Assembly: GCF_036231965.1 (NCBI RefSeq)
Contig: NZ_CP109499.1
Span: 6,262,001-6,326,000 of the forward strand
DNA from: Streptomyces sp. NBC_01428
GTDB taxonomy: Bacteria > Actinomycetota > Actinomycetes > Streptomycetales > Streptomycetaceae
Direction of reading: 5' to 3'
Length of the DNA stretch: 64,000 bases
Below, one piece after another: positions 35,410 through 44,528 of this stretch. The notes below the pieces were generated by a model, which had not been told where the DNA came from, made no database searches, and saw nothing but the letters and a program-made list of their open reading frames with translations. Made by a program: the position numbers and the translations under genes. The stretch's first letter is position 1, and the number at the start of each line of letters is the position of its first letter.

Positions 35410-36384
35410 CTAGTCCCGCGTGGAGAACGCGTACACCGTCTCCGACCGGTAGACCTGGCCCGGCCGCAGCTCGGTGGTCGGGAACTCCGGCCGGTTCGGC
35501 GAGTCGGGGAAGTGCTGGGTCTCCAGCGCGATCCCGTCGTTGGGAGCGAACGGGGCGTCGAGGTGGTCGGCGGTGTAGAACTGCAGGCCCGGTTCGGTGG
35601 TCGCCACGGTCAGCACCCGCCCGGACGCCGGATCGTGCAGCTCGGCCACCTCGACCGGCGTGTCCGTGATCCCCTTGTCGAGCACGAAGTTGTGGTCGTA
35701 CCCCGCCCCCGTCTTGCGCGCGGTGCGGAAGTCGAAGCGGGTGCCCTCGACGGGCTCCAGCTCCCCGGTCGGGATGAGGTCGGCGTCGACCGGCGTCAGC
35801 CGCGAGGCGTCCAGCCGCAGCTCGTGCCCGATCGCGCTGCCGGATCCGCTCAGGTTCCAGTACGTGTGGTTCGTCAGGTTCAGCACCGTCGGCGCGTCAC
35901 CGACCGCCTCGTAGACGATGCGCAGCGCGCCCCGCTCGTCGAGGGTGTAGGCCGCGGAGACCTCCACGCGGCCCGGGAAGCCCTCCTCGCCGTGCGGGCT
36001 GACCCGGGAGAGCCGCACCCCGTGTTCGAGCGGCTCCGCGTCCCACACCCGCTTGTCGAAGCCCCCGTCGCCGCCGTGCAGCGAGTTGGGCCCGTTGTTC
36101 GGCGCCAGGTGGTAGGTCGCCCCGTCGAGCGGGAAGCGCGCCCCGCCGATCCGGTTCGCGTACCGCCCCACCAGGGCCCCGAGATACGGCTCCGGGTGCT
36201 CCACGTACCCCGCCAGGTCGGGGAAGCCCAGCGTGACGTCGAGGGCCCGCCCGTCCCGGTCCGGCACCTCGGCCGACTGCACGATGCCGCCGTACGTGAG
36301 CACACGCACCCGGACCCCGGCCCGCTCCAGCGTGAAGCGGTGGACGGGGGTGCCGTCGGAAAGTGTGCCGAAAAGTTCGCTCAT
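35410..36384 (-). CDS. galM: Cytosolic aldose 1-epimerase (mutarotase)
   Basis: 324 residues, no signal peptide. Catalytic regions are NSLHGGDGGFDKRVWD (His), LTNHTYWNLSG (His) and TEPGLQFYTADHLDA (Glu). It is a paralogue of the Tat-secreted enzyme at 17.3-18.5 kb (same FDKRVWD and LETQHFPDSPN segments). A TAGGGT -10 box lies exactly 7 nt before the ATG, implying a leaderless mRNA. It converts beta- to alpha-anomers of sugars such as galactose inside the cell. Convergent with the GH3 gene, whose products it may process. Confidence 0.92.
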   Translation of the reverse strand: MSELFGTLSDGTPVHRFTLERAGVRVRVLTYGGIVQSAEVPDRDGRALDVTLGFPDLAGYVEHPEPYLGALVGRYANRIGGARFPLDGATYHLAPNNGPNSLHGGDGGFDKRVWDAEPLEHGVRLSRVSPHGEEGFPGRVEVSAAYTLDERGALRIVYEAVGDAPTVLNLTNHTYWNLSGSGSAIGHELRLDASRLTPVDADLIPTGELEPVEGTRFDFRTARKTGAGYDHNFVLDKGITDTPVEVAELHDPASGRVLTVATTEPGLQFYTADHLDAPFAPNDGIALETQHFPDSPNRPEFPTTELRPGQVYRSETVYAFSTRD

Positions 36385-36391
36385 GGGAGAA

Positions 36392-36397
36392 ACCCTA
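36392..36397 (-). promoter_or_regulatory. -10 box of leaderless galM promoter
   Basis: TAGGGT on the minus strand, 7 nt before the ATG at 36384. Confidence 0.6.
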
Positions 36398-37291
36398 GGT
36401 GACGGGCTTCCGCGCGGTAACGGTCCGGTAGGCGATCTCCGCGAGTCGGGCCTGGCCGTCCGTGCTCGGGTGGAACCAGTCCCAGTGGCTCAACTGGTCC
36501 GTGCCGAAGCGGTAGTCGAACACGGCGTTCCCGTCGAAGCGGCAGTACCGGTCCTTGGCGCACACCTCGCGCAACACCTGGTTGTAGGCCTCCACCCGGT
36601 CCTGCACCCGGTCCCGGCGCAGGGTGGCCGCCGACGTGAGCGAGTCGGCGTCACCGAGCATCGAGGGACAGATGCCCAGCTTCCAGATCTGCTTGCCCAG
36701 CGCGTTGCCCCGCCCCTGCGACCACAGCCGCTTCAGGTCCGGCACGCTCGACACGTACACCTGGGTCTTGGGCAGTGTCCCGCGCAGGGTGTCCATCGCG
36801 TCCTGGAACGAGCGGCGGAAGGACGTCACCGACGTCATCGCCGAGGTGGAGGCGCGGCAGGCGTCGTTGGCGCCCGCCATCACCGTGACCAGCGCCGGCC
36901 GGCGGGTCGCCGCCTGCGCCATCTGGCCGGGCAGGTCGTCCATCCGTGCGCCGGTCACCGCGTAGTTCCAGCTCCGCTCCGCCGCCCCGGTCCTGCCGAG
37001 CAGCCGGACCGCGAGACTCCTGACCCGCGGATCGCTGCCGGTCGCCCAGGACACCTCGGGGCAGTCGGACAGCACACTGCACGCGTCGAACCCGCGGGTG
37101 ATGGAGTCGCCGACGGCGGCCATCGACGCCGGGCTGCGGTCCCACGCCGGCGTGGGCCTCGGGGACCCGTGGCCCCCCGTGCCGCTGGGCGCCGAGGAGT
37201 TGCCGCCGGAGGCGTCGCACCCGGCGGCGCCGAGGAGGGCCGCCACCGCGACGGCGAGGACGGCCCGTGAACGGTGGCCGCGATTGCGCAT
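36395..37291 (-). CDS. SGNH/GDSL-family hydrolase, lipoprotein
   Basis: 298 residues. The signal peptide ends in lipobox LLGAAGC, followed by a Ser/Gly/Pro linker. The SGNH blocks are visible: block I AAVGDSITRGFDA (Ser), block III VMAGANDACR (Asn) and block V SHWDWFHPSTDGQ (Asp-x-x-His). It is therefore an exported esterase or lipase-like enzyme. GAGGAG lies 8 nt before the ATG at 37291. Its 3' end overlaps the promoter of galM. The substrate is unknown. Confidence 0.88.
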   Translation of the reverse strand: MRNRGHRSRAVLAVAVAALLGAAGCDASGGNSSAPSGTGGHGSPRPTPAWDRSPASMAAVGDSITRGFDACSVLSDCPEVSWATGSDPRVRSLAVRLLGRTGAAERSWNYAVTGARMDDLPGQMAQAATRRPALVTVMAGANDACRASTSAMTSVTSFRRSFQDAMDTLRGTLPKTQVYVSSVPDLKRLWSQGRGNALGKQIWKLGICPSMLGDADSLTSAATLRRDRVQDRVEAYNQVLREVCAKDRYCRFDGNAVFDYRFGTDQLSHWDWFHPSTDGQARLAEIAYRTVTARKPVT

Positions 37292-37594
37292 CCCCTGGTC
37301 TCCTCGTTCGTTGTACAGGGTTGGTCGGCACCCGCTCCGTGCGGTCGGTCGCACCACGTCGTACAGGGCCGGCCACCCGCTTTCCACGGGGCGGCCGGAC
37401 CGGCCCGGAAACCGTTCCGGACCCCCGCAGGAGGTCCGGACGCGTCCCGCCGGGTGAAACCTCGGAGTTCACGGCGCCAGGACCGACGGTACGTCACACT
37501 CCTCGCGCCACCGCACGGTAGCCTCGCCCCGTGGCCGCCCTGCCACTGCCGTTCCGCTAAGTTACAAGATGTCTCGCTCTGTCCGGAGGCCCCA

Positions 37595-38089
37595 GTGACG
37601 ACACGTGGAGTTCTCTACGTGCACTCCGCGCCCCGCGCGTTGTGCCCCCATGTCGAGTGGGCGGTCGCGGGGGTGCTCGGCACGCGCGTCAACCTCGACT
37701 GGATCCGGCAGCCCGCCGCGCCGGGCACCTGGAGATCCGAGTTCTCCTGGAAGGGCGAGGTCGGCACCGCCTCCAAGCTCGCCTCCGCGCTGCGCGGCTG
37801 GCACCTGCTGCGCTTCGAGGTCACCGCCGAACCCTGCTCCACCGCCGAGGGCGAGCGCTACAGCTGCACCCCCGAACTCGGCATCTACCACGCCGTCACC
37901 GGCATCCACGGCGACATCCTCATCCCCGAGGACCGGCTGCGCGCCGCGCTGCTGCGCTCCCAGCGCGGCGAGACCGACCTGGAGGCCGACCTCGCCAAGC
38001 TGCTCGGCAAGCCCTGGGACGACGAACTGGAACCCTTCCGCTACGCGGGTGAGGGCGCCCCGGTCCGCTGGCTGCACCAGGTCGTCTGA
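37595..38089 (+). CDS. DUF3145 family protein
   Basis: 164 residues from GTG with GGAGG 5 nt upstream. The N-terminus (TTRGVLYVHSAPRALCPHVEWA) and the segment GWHLLRFEVTAEPC are typical of actinobacterial DUF3145 proteins. There is no signal peptide or membrane segment. Function is unknown. The gene is conserved next to fabF in streptomycetes as far as I recall, here convergent with it across a strong bidirectional terminator. Confidence 0.85.
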   Translation: MTTRGVLYVHSAPRALCPHVEWAVAGVLGTRVNLDWIRQPAAPGTWRSEFSWKGEVGTASKLASALRGWHLLRFEVTAEPCSTAEGERYSCTPELGIYHAVTGIHGDILIPEDRLRAALLRSQRGETDLEADLAKLLGKPWDDELEPFRYAGEGAPVRWLHQVV

Positions 38090-38104
38090 CCCGCGAAACG
38101 CCGA

Positions 38105-38154
38105 ACGGTGTGTGGCCCGTACCCCTGGATCCGGGGGTACGGGCCACACACCGT
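38105..38154. terminator. Strong bidirectional terminator between DUF3145 and fabF
   Basis: A perfect 21-bp stem with an 8-nt loop (arms 38105-38125 and 38134-38154, containing TGTGTGGCCCGTACCCC), placed between converging genes. Confidence 0.92.
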
Positions 38155-38174
38155 CGCACTGCGATGAACCGGCG

Positions 38175-39446
38175 TCAGATCGTGCGGAACGCCAGCACCA
38201 CGTTGTGGCCGCCGAACCCGAACGAGTCGTTCAGGGCGGCGATACGGCCCTCGACGGGCAGTTTGCGCGCCTCGCCGCGGACGATGTCGGCGGCGGCCTC
38301 GGCCTCGGGGTCGAGGTTCTCCACGTTGATGGTCGGCGGCGCGATCCGGTTGTACAGCGCGAGCACGGTCGCGACGGACTCGACGCCACCGGCGCCACCG
38401 AGGAGGTGACCGGTCATCGACTTGGTCGCGGACACCGCGAAGTGGTCGGCGTCGTCGCCGAACACCTTGCGCAGCGCCTTCAGCTCGGCCACGTCGCCGG
38501 CCGGCGTCGAGGTGGCGTGCGCGTTCACGTGCACGATCTCGGCCGGGTCCAGGTCGGTGCTGTCGAGCAGGTGCTGCAGCGCGCGGGAGATGCCGCGGCC
38601 CTCGGGCTCCGGCTGCACGATGTCGTGCGCGTCGGCCGAGATGCCCTGGCCGACCGCCTCGGCGTACACCCGGGCGCCGCGCTGGGCGGCGTGCTCGGCG
38701 GACTCCAGGACGAGGACGCCGGCGCCCTCGCCGAGGACGAAGCCGTCACGGGCGACGTCGTAGGGACGGGAGGCGCCCTCGGGGTCGTCGTTGTTCTTGG
38801 ACATCGCCATCATGTTGCCGAACGCGGCGATGGGAAGCGGGTGGATGGCCGCCTCGGTGCCACCGGCGACGACGACGTCGGCGCGGCCCGTGCGGATCAT
38901 CTCGATGGCGTAGCCGATGGCCTCGGCGCCGGAGGCGCACGCGGAGACCGGGGTGTGCACACCGGCGCGGGCGCCGACGGCGAGACCCACGTTGGCGGAC
39001 GGGCCGTTCGGCATCAGCATCGGGACGGTGTGCGGGGAGACGCGGCGTACGCCCTTCTCCTTCAGCACGTCGTACTGGTCGAGCAGGGTCGTCACGCCGC
39101 CGATGCCGGAGGCGATGACAGCGCCCAGCCGGTCGGGGTCGACGCTCTCGTCCTCGCCCGCCTTGTCGGTGAAACCGGCGTTCGCCCAGGCCTCCTTGGC
39201 CGCGATCAGCGCGAACTGCGCCGAGCGGTCCAGGCGGCGGGCCTGCGGGCGGGGGATGACCTCGCCCGGTTCCACGGCGATCTGCGCCGCGATGCGGACC
39301 GCCTGGTCGGCGGCCCACTCCTGCTCCAGGGGGCGGACGCCGGAACGTCCGGCGATCAGGCCCTCCCAGGTAGAGGCTGCGTCGCCACCCAGCGGTGTGG
39401 TTGCGCCGATACCGGTGACGACCACGGTGCGATTGGTCGGGCTCAC
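38175..39446 (-). CDS. fabF: Beta-ketoacyl-ACP synthase II
   Basis: 423 residues from GTG. The thiolase-fold catalytic triad is Cys170 (PVSACASGAEA), His310 (VNAHATSTPAGD) and His347 (TGHLLGGAGG), with Lys342 in ATKSMTGH. It elongates the growing acyl-ACP with malonyl-ACP in type II fatty-acid synthesis. It is the last gene of fabD-fabH-acpP-fabF, 127 nt after acpP, and ends before a strong terminator. Length matches the family. Confidence 0.96.
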   Translation of the reverse strand: MSPTNRTVVVTGIGATTPLGGDAASTWEGLIAGRSGVRPLEQEWAADQAVRIAAQIAVEPGEVIPRPQARRLDRSAQFALIAAKEAWANAGFTDKAGEDESVDPDRLGAVIASGIGGVTTLLDQYDVLKEKGVRRVSPHTVPMLMPNGPSANVGLAVGARAGVHTPVSACASGAEAIGYAIEMIRTGRADVVVAGGTEAAIHPLPIAAFGNMMAMSKNNDDPEGASRPYDVARDGFVLGEGAGVLVLESAEHAAQRGARVYAEAVGQGISADAHDIVQPEPEGRGISRALQHLLDSTDLDPAEIVHVNAHATSTPAGDVAELKALRKVFGDDADHFAVSATKSMTGHLLGGAGGVESVATVLALYNRIAPPTINVENLDPEAEAAADIVRGEARKLPVEGRIAALNDSFGFGGHNVVLAFRTI

Positions 39447-39573
39447 GGGAATTCTTTCTCCAACGGATACGAGGATTCAGCGGCGCCACCGCCGGGTGGC
39501 GGGGCATCAGCCCAGGCGGACCGGGGCACTAGGCCCCGGCGAACCCGGGCGGTCGGCCCAGGTGATCGACGGA

Positions 39574-39822
39574 TCAGGCCTGGTTCTTGAGGATGTAGGA
39601 CGTCGCGTCGCCGACCGTCTTGAGGTTCTTGACGTCGTCGTCGGGGATCTTGACGTCGAAGCGCTCTTCGGCGGCGACGACGACCTCGACCATGGACAGC
39701 GAGTCGACGTCCAGGTCGTCGGTGAAGGACTTGTCCAGCTGGACGTCCTCGGTGGGGATCCCGGCGATCTCGTTGACGATCTCGGCGAGACCTTCGACGA
39801 TCTCTTCCTGAGTGGCGGCCAT
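39574..39822 (-). CDS. acpP: Acyl carrier protein
   Basis: 82 residues, acidic. The phosphopantetheine attachment site is Ser41 in DLDVDSLSMVEVV. It carries acyl chains between the Fab enzymes. It has a GGAG-type ribosome site (AGGAGCGCC before ATG) and lies between fabH and fabF in the classic streptomycete order. Length and position make primary-metabolism ACP rather than polyketide ACP the clear choice. Confidence 0.96.
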   Translation of the reverse strand: MAATQEEIVEGLAEIVNEIAGIPTEDVQLDKSFTDDLDVDSLSMVEVVVAAEERFDVKIPDDDVKNLKTVGDATSYILKNQA

Positions 39823-39896
39823 GTCAGGCGCTCCTTCGGTGTGTTTACAGAGGGTGGCGATATTCCGTACGGACCGGATGATCCGGCACGGAGTGC

Positions 39897-40928
39897 CTAG
39901 GGGAGGGTAACGACCGTCGCGGCGTACACGAGACCCGCCCCGAAGCCGATGACGAGCGCGGTGTCGCCGCTCTTCGCCGCTCCGGTCGCCAGGAGCCGCT
40001 CCATAGCGAGCGGGATCGAGGCGGCCGAGGTGTTGCCGGTGGTGCGCACGTCACGCGCGACCGTGACGTGTTCCGGCAGTTTGAGGGTCTTCACCATCGA
40101 GTCGATGATCCGCTCGTTGGCCTGGTGGGGAATGAAGACGTCCAGGTCGTCCGGGCTGATCCCGGCCGCTTCCAGCGCCTGCTGCGCGACCTTCGCCATC
40201 TCGAACACGGCCCAGCGGAAGACCGCCTGGCCCTCCTGCGTGATGGCGGGGAACTTGATCTCGCCCTTGGAGTCGAGCGGAAGCTGGGTGACGTCGCCGA
40301 CGTGGAAACGGTCCCAGGGAACGGTCTGCTTGATCGTGCCGGCCTTGTCGCCCTCGCTGCCCCACACGGTCGGGCCGATGTGCGGCTCGTCGGAGGGACC
40401 CACGACGACCGCGCCCGCGCCGTCACCGAACAGGAAGGCCGTCGCGCGGTCCTCCAGGTCGGTCAGGTCGGAGAGCCGCTCCACGCCGATGACGAGGACG
40501 TACTCGGCCGAACCCTCGACGATCATGCCCTTGGCGAGGGTCAGGCCGTAGCCGAAGCCCGCGCAGCCGGCCGAGATGTCGAAGGCCGCGGCCTTGTTCG
40601 TGCCGAGCTTGTCGGCGATCTCGGTGGCGATGGCGGGGGTCTGGCTGAAGTGCGACACGGTGGAGACCACCACGGCGCCGATCTGGTCGGCGTTGATCCC
40701 GGCGTCGGCGATGGCCTTGCCGGACGCCTCGATCGACATCGCGGCGACGGTCTCCTCGTCGGAGGCCCAGTGCCGGGTCTCGATGCCGGAGCGCGAACGG
40801 ATCCACTCGTCGGAGGAGTCGATCGTCTCCAGGATCACCTCGTTGGGCACCACGCGGACGGGGCGGTAGCCGCCGACGCCGAGAATGCGCGCGAACGGAG
40901 CGCCCTTGGGTGCCTTGATCTTCGACAT
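39897..40928 (-). CDS. fabH: Beta-ketoacyl-ACP synthase III
   Basis: 343 residues. The catalytic Cys122 lies in DISAGCAGFGYGL, the His in FIPHQANERIID and the Asn in TTGNTSAASIPLAM. It condenses acyl-CoA starters with malonyl-ACP; in Streptomyces it accepts branched starters, setting the iso/anteiso fatty-acid pattern. It is 13 nt after fabD, so the pair is co-translated. Confidence 0.96.
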   Translation of the reverse strand: MSKIKAPKGAPFARILGVGGYRPVRVVPNEVILETIDSSDEWIRSRSGIETRHWASDEETVAAMSIEASGKAIADAGINADQIGAVVVSTVSHFSQTPAIATEIADKLGTNKAAAFDISAGCAGFGYGLTLAKGMIVEGSAEYVLVIGVERLSDLTDLEDRATAFLFGDGAGAVVVGPSDEPHIGPTVWGSEGDKAGTIKQTVPWDRFHVGDVTQLPLDSKGEIKFPAITQEGQAVFRWAVFEMAKVAQQALEAAGISPDDLDVFIPHQANERIIDSMVKTLKLPEHVTVARDVRTTGNTSAASIPLAMERLLATGAAKSGDTALVIGFGAGLVYAATVVTLP

Positions 40929-40941
40929 GCTCTCGGGCTCC

Positions 40942-41865
40942 TTAGGCCGCGCTGTGCTCGGCGATGAGCTCGCGAGCTGCGTCGAGGTCGTCGGGTGTCT
41001 TCAGGGCCAGCGTCGTGACGCCGGGCAGCGCGCGCTTCGCCAGACCGGTCAGCGTGCCGCCGGGGCACACCTCGATCAGCGCGGTCGCGCCGAGTTCCTT
41101 GAAGGTCTCCATGCACAGGTCCCAGCGGACCGGGTTGGCGACCTGGCCGACCAGCCGCTCGACGACCTCGGCGCCGGTGGCGACGGCCCTGCCGTCCCGG
41201 TTCGACACGTACGTGACCCGCGGGTCGGCGGGCGTCAGGTCCTGGGCGGCCTTCGCCAGCGCCTCGACGGCGGGGGCCATGTGCTCGGTGTGGAACGCGC
41301 CCGCGACCTTCAGGGCCACGACCCGCCGGACACCCTCGGGCTTGTCCGCCTCCAGAGCGGCCAGCTGCTCCAGCGTGCCGGCGGCCACGATCTGGCCCGC
41401 GCCGTTCACGTTCGCCGGGGTCAGGCCCAGCTTCTCCAGGTGTGCGACCGTCGTCTCCGGGTCGCCGCCGAGCAGCGCCGACATGCCGGTCCGGGTGACC
41501 GCGGCGGCGTCGGCCATCGCGAGGCCGCGCCCCCGCACGAGGGTCAGCGCGGCGGTGTCGTCGAGCACTCCGGCGAACGCGGCGGCGGTGATCTCGCCGA
41601 CGCTGTGGCCCGCGACGGCACCGGGGTTCACGTCACCGAGGGCGGCGGCGGACAGCAGACCCGCGGCGACCAGGAGCGGCTGGGCGACCGCCGTGTCGCG
41701 GATCGCGTCCGCGTCGGCCTGGGTGCCGTAGTGGGCGAGGTCGAGCCCGATGGCGTCCGACCACGCGGCGACGCGGTCGGCGGCACCGGGGAGTTCGAGC
41801 CAAGGAGTCAGGAAGCCGGGCGTCTGGGCGCCCTGGCCGGGAGCGACGAGTACGAGCACTCTCAC
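40942..41865 (-). CDS. fabD: Malonyl-CoA:ACP transacylase
   Basis: 307 residues. The nucleophile Ser88 lies in the GHSVGE motif; a conserved Arg-containing segment (LVRGRGLAMADAA) and His region (VAGAFHTEHMAPA) follow. It loads malonyl groups on ACP and feeds FabH and FabF; in Streptomyces it can also serve polyketide synthases. It is the first gene of the fab operon. A palindrome resembling a FasR box is found 62 bp upstream of its start. Confidence 0.95.
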   Translation of the reverse strand: MRVLVLVAPGQGAQTPGFLTPWLELPGAADRVAAWSDAIGLDLAHYGTQADADAIRDTAVAQPLLVAAGLLSAAALGDVNPGAVAGHSVGEITAAAFAGVLDDTAALTLVRGRGLAMADAAAVTRTGMSALLGGDPETTVAHLEKLGLTPANVNGAGQIVAAGTLEQLAALEADKPEGVRRVVALKVAGAFHTEHMAPAVEALAKAAQDLTPADPRVTYVSNRDGRAVATGAEVVERLVGQVANPVRWDLCMETFKELGATALIEVCPGGTLTGLAKRALPGVTTLALKTPDDLDAARELIAEHSAA

Positions 41866-41927
41866 ACTCTCTCTTGTGGACGGCCACGGCCGCCCGTGGG
41901 GACAGGGACGAAGAACACGAGGGGGAA

Positions 41928-41944
41928 TTGTAGGTCCCCGACAA
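41928..41944. promoter_or_regulatory. Candidate FasR operator upstream of fabD
   Basis: TTGTAGGTCCCCGACAA is a 17-bp imperfect palindrome (arms TTGTAGG and CCGACAA, one mismatch) located between fasR and fabD, where the known S. coelicolor activator FasR acts. I cannot confirm that it equals the published box. Confidence 0.5.
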
Positions 41945-41948
41945 AAGG

Positions 41949-43154
41949 CTAGGTCTGGGGATCTCCATCGGCGAGACGCCCCAGGATCAGCGCGATCCGC
42001 AGCGTGAACGCGGATCGTACATCCGAGGGCGACCAGCCGGTGACGTCAGTCACACGTCGGAGCCGGTAGCGCACGGTGTTGGGATGGACGAAGAGCATCC
42101 GGGCGGCCCCCTCCAGGCTGCTCGCCTGCTCCAGATAGACGCTGAGCGTCTCCAGGAGCGCGGAGCCGGCCTCCTCCAGCGGTCTGTAGATCTCCTCCAC
42201 CAGCTGCTCGCGGGCGGACGGATCGGAGGCGATGGCGCGCTCCGGCAGCAGATCGTCCGCGAGAACCGGGCGCGGGGCGTCCTGCCAGGCGGTACATGCC
42301 TTGAGACCGGCGGCGGCGGCCTGCGCGGACCGGGTCGCGGCCAGCAGGTCGGGCACGATCGGCCCGGCGACGACCGGTCCCGCGGCGTACGGGCCGATCA
42401 GCGACTTGGCGACGGCGAGGGGGTTGTCGCTGCCGCCCGCGATGACGACCAGCCGGTCGCCGAGCACGCCGGTCAGGACCTGGAGCTTGGCGTGCCGGGC
42501 GGCCCGCCGGATCGCCTCGACCGTCAGTTCGCTGTCACCGTCGGGGGCCGTGCCCAGCACCACGCAGACATGTTCGGGCGAGTTCCAGCCGAGCGCGGCC
42601 GCCCGGGAGACGGCACCCTCGTCGGCCTCGCCGGAGAGCACGGCGTTCACGACGAGGGATTCGAGCCGGGCGTCCCACGCGCCGCGGGCCTCCGCCGCCT
42701 GCGCGTACACCTGGGCGGTCGCGAAGGCGATCTCGCGGGCGTATACGAGGAGCGCCTCGCGCAGCACGGACTCGTCGCCGGGGGCCGCCACCTCGTCGAT
42801 GGCCGACTCCATGACCTCGATCGTGGTGCGCACCATCTCCACGGTCTGGCGCAGGGTGATCGCCCGGGTCAGCTCGCGCGGCGCGGTTCCGAAGACGTCG
42901 GTGGAGATGGCCTGGGGCGCGTCGGGGTGCCGGAACCACTCGGTGAAGGCGGCGATGCCGGCCTGGGCGACCAGCCCGATCCACGACCGGTTCTCCGGTG
43001 GCATGGCCCGGTACCACGACAGCGTCTCGTCCATGCGCGTGATCGCCTGGGCGGCGAGACTGCCGGACGACTTCTCCAGCCGCTTGAGGGTCGCGGAGTG
43101 CGCGTGGACGTCGTGCGCTGGGCGCTCGGTGTTGCTCGCTTCGGGTTCGGGCAC
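41949..43154 (-). CDS. fasR: Fatty-acid biosynthesis transcriptional regulator FasR (PucR/CdaR type)
   Basis: 401 residues from GTG. The N-terminal part is helical (RLEKSSGSLAAQAITRMDETLSWYRAMPPENRSWIG), followed by a middle GGDEF-related sensory region and a C-terminal HTH_30 (LFVHPNTVRYRLRRVTDVTG, near residues 352-371). In S. coelicolor the equivalent gene directly upstream of fabD activates the fabDHPF operon; position and size agree. A CAGTCT box 6 nt before the GTG may serve a leaderless transcript, but its match is weak. It lies upstream of fabD on the same strand. Confidence 0.9.
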   Translation of the reverse strand: MPEPEASNTERPAHDVHAHSATLKRLEKSSGSLAAQAITRMDETLSWYRAMPPENRSWIGLVAQAGIAAFTEWFRHPDAPQAISTDVFGTAPRELTRAITLRQTVEMVRTTIEVMESAIDEVAAPGDESVLREALLVYAREIAFATAQVYAQAAEARGAWDARLESLVVNAVLSGEADEGAVSRAAALGWNSPEHVCVVLGTAPDGDSELTVEAIRRAARHAKLQVLTGVLGDRLVVIAGGSDNPLAVAKSLIGPYAAGPVVAGPIVPDLLAATRSAQAAAAGLKACTAWQDAPRPVLADDLLPERAIASDPSAREQLVEEIYRPLEEAGSALLETLSVYLEQASSLEGAARMLFVHPNTVRYRLRRVTDVTGWSPSDVRSAFTLRIALILGRLADGDPQT

Positions 43155-43235
43155 GGGACAAGACTGCCTTATCAGGACGGAGCCGTGCGGCGGCGGGTCG
43201 CACGTAAGCGGGGAGGCCGGGCGTCCGGCCGGGGC

Positions 43236-43241
43236 TACGGT
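43236..43241 (+). promoter_or_regulatory. -10 box of leaderless pirin-gene promoter
   Basis: TACGGT is followed by 7 nt and then a GTG at 43249 in frame with the ATG at 43252. No ribosome site is present. Confidence 0.45.
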
Positions 43242-43248
43242 GGTGGAC

Positions 43249-43908
43249 GTGATGGACGTCCGCCGCGCCGAAGAGCGCTACCGCGGAGGGGACCCGGCGG
43301 CCGGGATCTCCTCGCTCCACGCCTTTTCCTTCGGCCCGCACTACGACCCCGACAACCTCCGCTTCGGCGCGGTGATCGCCTGCAACGAGGAACGGCTCGA
43401 TCCCGGGGCGGGCTTCGACGAGCACCCGCACAGCCATACCGAGATCGTCACCTGGGTGGTGGAGGGGGAGCTGACCCACCGTGACTCGGCGGGGCACGAG
43501 TCGGTGCTGCGGCACGGCGACGTCCAGCGGCTCAGCTCGGCGGGCGGTGTCCGGCACGTCGAGCGCAACGACGGCGAACTCCCGCTGGTCTTCGTGCAGA
43601 TGTGGCTCGCCCCGCTGGAACCGGGCGGCGACCCGTCGTACGAGATCGTGCACGGCATCGCCGACTCCACGCCGTACGCCCTGCCCGAGGCGGGTGCCAT
43701 GCTGCACGTGCGCCGTCTGACGGCGGGTGAGCGCACCGCCGTCCCGGACGCGCCCTTCGTCTACGTCCACGTCGTCCGGGGTGAAGTCCGCCTGGACGGC
43801 GAGGAACTGGGCGAGGGCGACGCGGCCCGCATCGCGGACGCGAAGGACATCGAACTCGTCGCGGGCGTGCCCGCCGAGCTGCTGATGTGGGAGATGGCCG
43901 TCGGCTGA
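43249..43908 (+). CDS. Pirin family protein (bicupin)
   Basis: 219 residues if the GTG at 43249 is used, 218 from the ATG directly after it. The N-terminal cupin has a probable metal site in FDEHPHSHTEIVTWVVEGELTH and a second cupin follows from about residue 130. Pirins are Fe-binding proteins; some oxidise quercetin, others modulate enzymes such as pyruvate dehydrogenase E1 in Serratia. aceE lies 11 kb away, so a link is only speculation. Divergent from fasR. Confidence 0.85.
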   Translation: MMDVRRAEERYRGGDPAAGISSLHAFSFGPHYDPDNLRFGAVIACNEERLDPGAGFDEHPHSHTEIVTWVVEGELTHRDSAGHESVLRHGDVQRLSSAGGVRHVERNDGELPLVFVQMWLAPLEPGGDPSYEIVHGIADSTPYALPEAGAMLHVRRLTAGERTAVPDAPFVYVHVVRGEVRLDGEELGEGDAARIADAKDIELVAGVPAELLMWEMAVG

Positions 43909-43934
43909 CTCCGGAGGCCGCCGTCAGGACACCG

Positions 43935-44528
43935 CTAGACCGCCGCGTCGAGTTCGCGGATCAGCCGTGCTCCCTCACGGGTCATGATCTCCGGGTCCCG
44001 CAGGGCGTTGGAGAGCAGGGACATGCCCTGGTAGGCGCCGACGAGGGTGAGCGCGCGGCCCTCCGGGTCGGCGTCGCCGAGCTCCCGGTACTGCCCGGCG
44101 ACCCAGTCCAGCAGCAGCCGGACCACCTGCCCCGCCGCGAGGTCGAGGCCGCCGTCGTCCCGCTTGTCGAGCTCCGCGGCGAGGGTGCCGGTGGGGCAGC
44201 CGTAGCGGGCTGCGGTGTCGCGCCGCGAGACCCACGCGCCGACGAGTCCCTTGAGGCGCTCGCGCGGATCGGGGAGCCGGTCCAGCTCGTCGGTCAGCTC
44301 CTTCAGATGCCCGGCGTGCTCGGCGAGGGCGGCCTCGACCAGCTCGTCCTTGGTCTTGAAGTAGTAGTAGACGTTGCCCGCGGGGACGCCCGCGGCGCGG
44401 GCGATGTCGGCGATCGTCGTGCGCTCCACGCCCTGCTCGTGCAGCACCCGGGCCGCCGCCGCCGTCAGCAGGCGCCGCTTGCCGCCCGCCCGGGCCCGGG
44501 GGCTCCGGACCTTCTCTGAGTCAGTCAC
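43935..44528 (-). CDS. TetR family transcriptional regulator
   Basis: 197 residues from GTG. HTH: LLTAAAARVLHEQGVERTTIADIARAAGVPAGNVYYYFKTKDELV. The C-terminal part has the TetR_C_6-like RYGCPTGTLAAELDK segment with a single Cys. Its -10 (TATAGT) is 7 nt before the start, implying a leaderless mRNA, and one operator copy overlaps the start codon, so it probably represses itself and the divergent NmrA-like gene. Confidence 0.88.
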   Translation of the reverse strand: MTDSEKVRSPRARAGGKRRLLTAAAARVLHEQGVERTTIADIARAAGVPAGNVYYYFKTKDELVEAALAEHAGHLKELTDELDRLPDPRERLKGLVGAWVSRRDTAARYGCPTGTLAAELDKRDDGGLDLAAGQVVRLLLDWVAGQYRELGDADPEGRALTLVGAYQGMSLLSNALRDPEIMTREGARLIRELDAAV

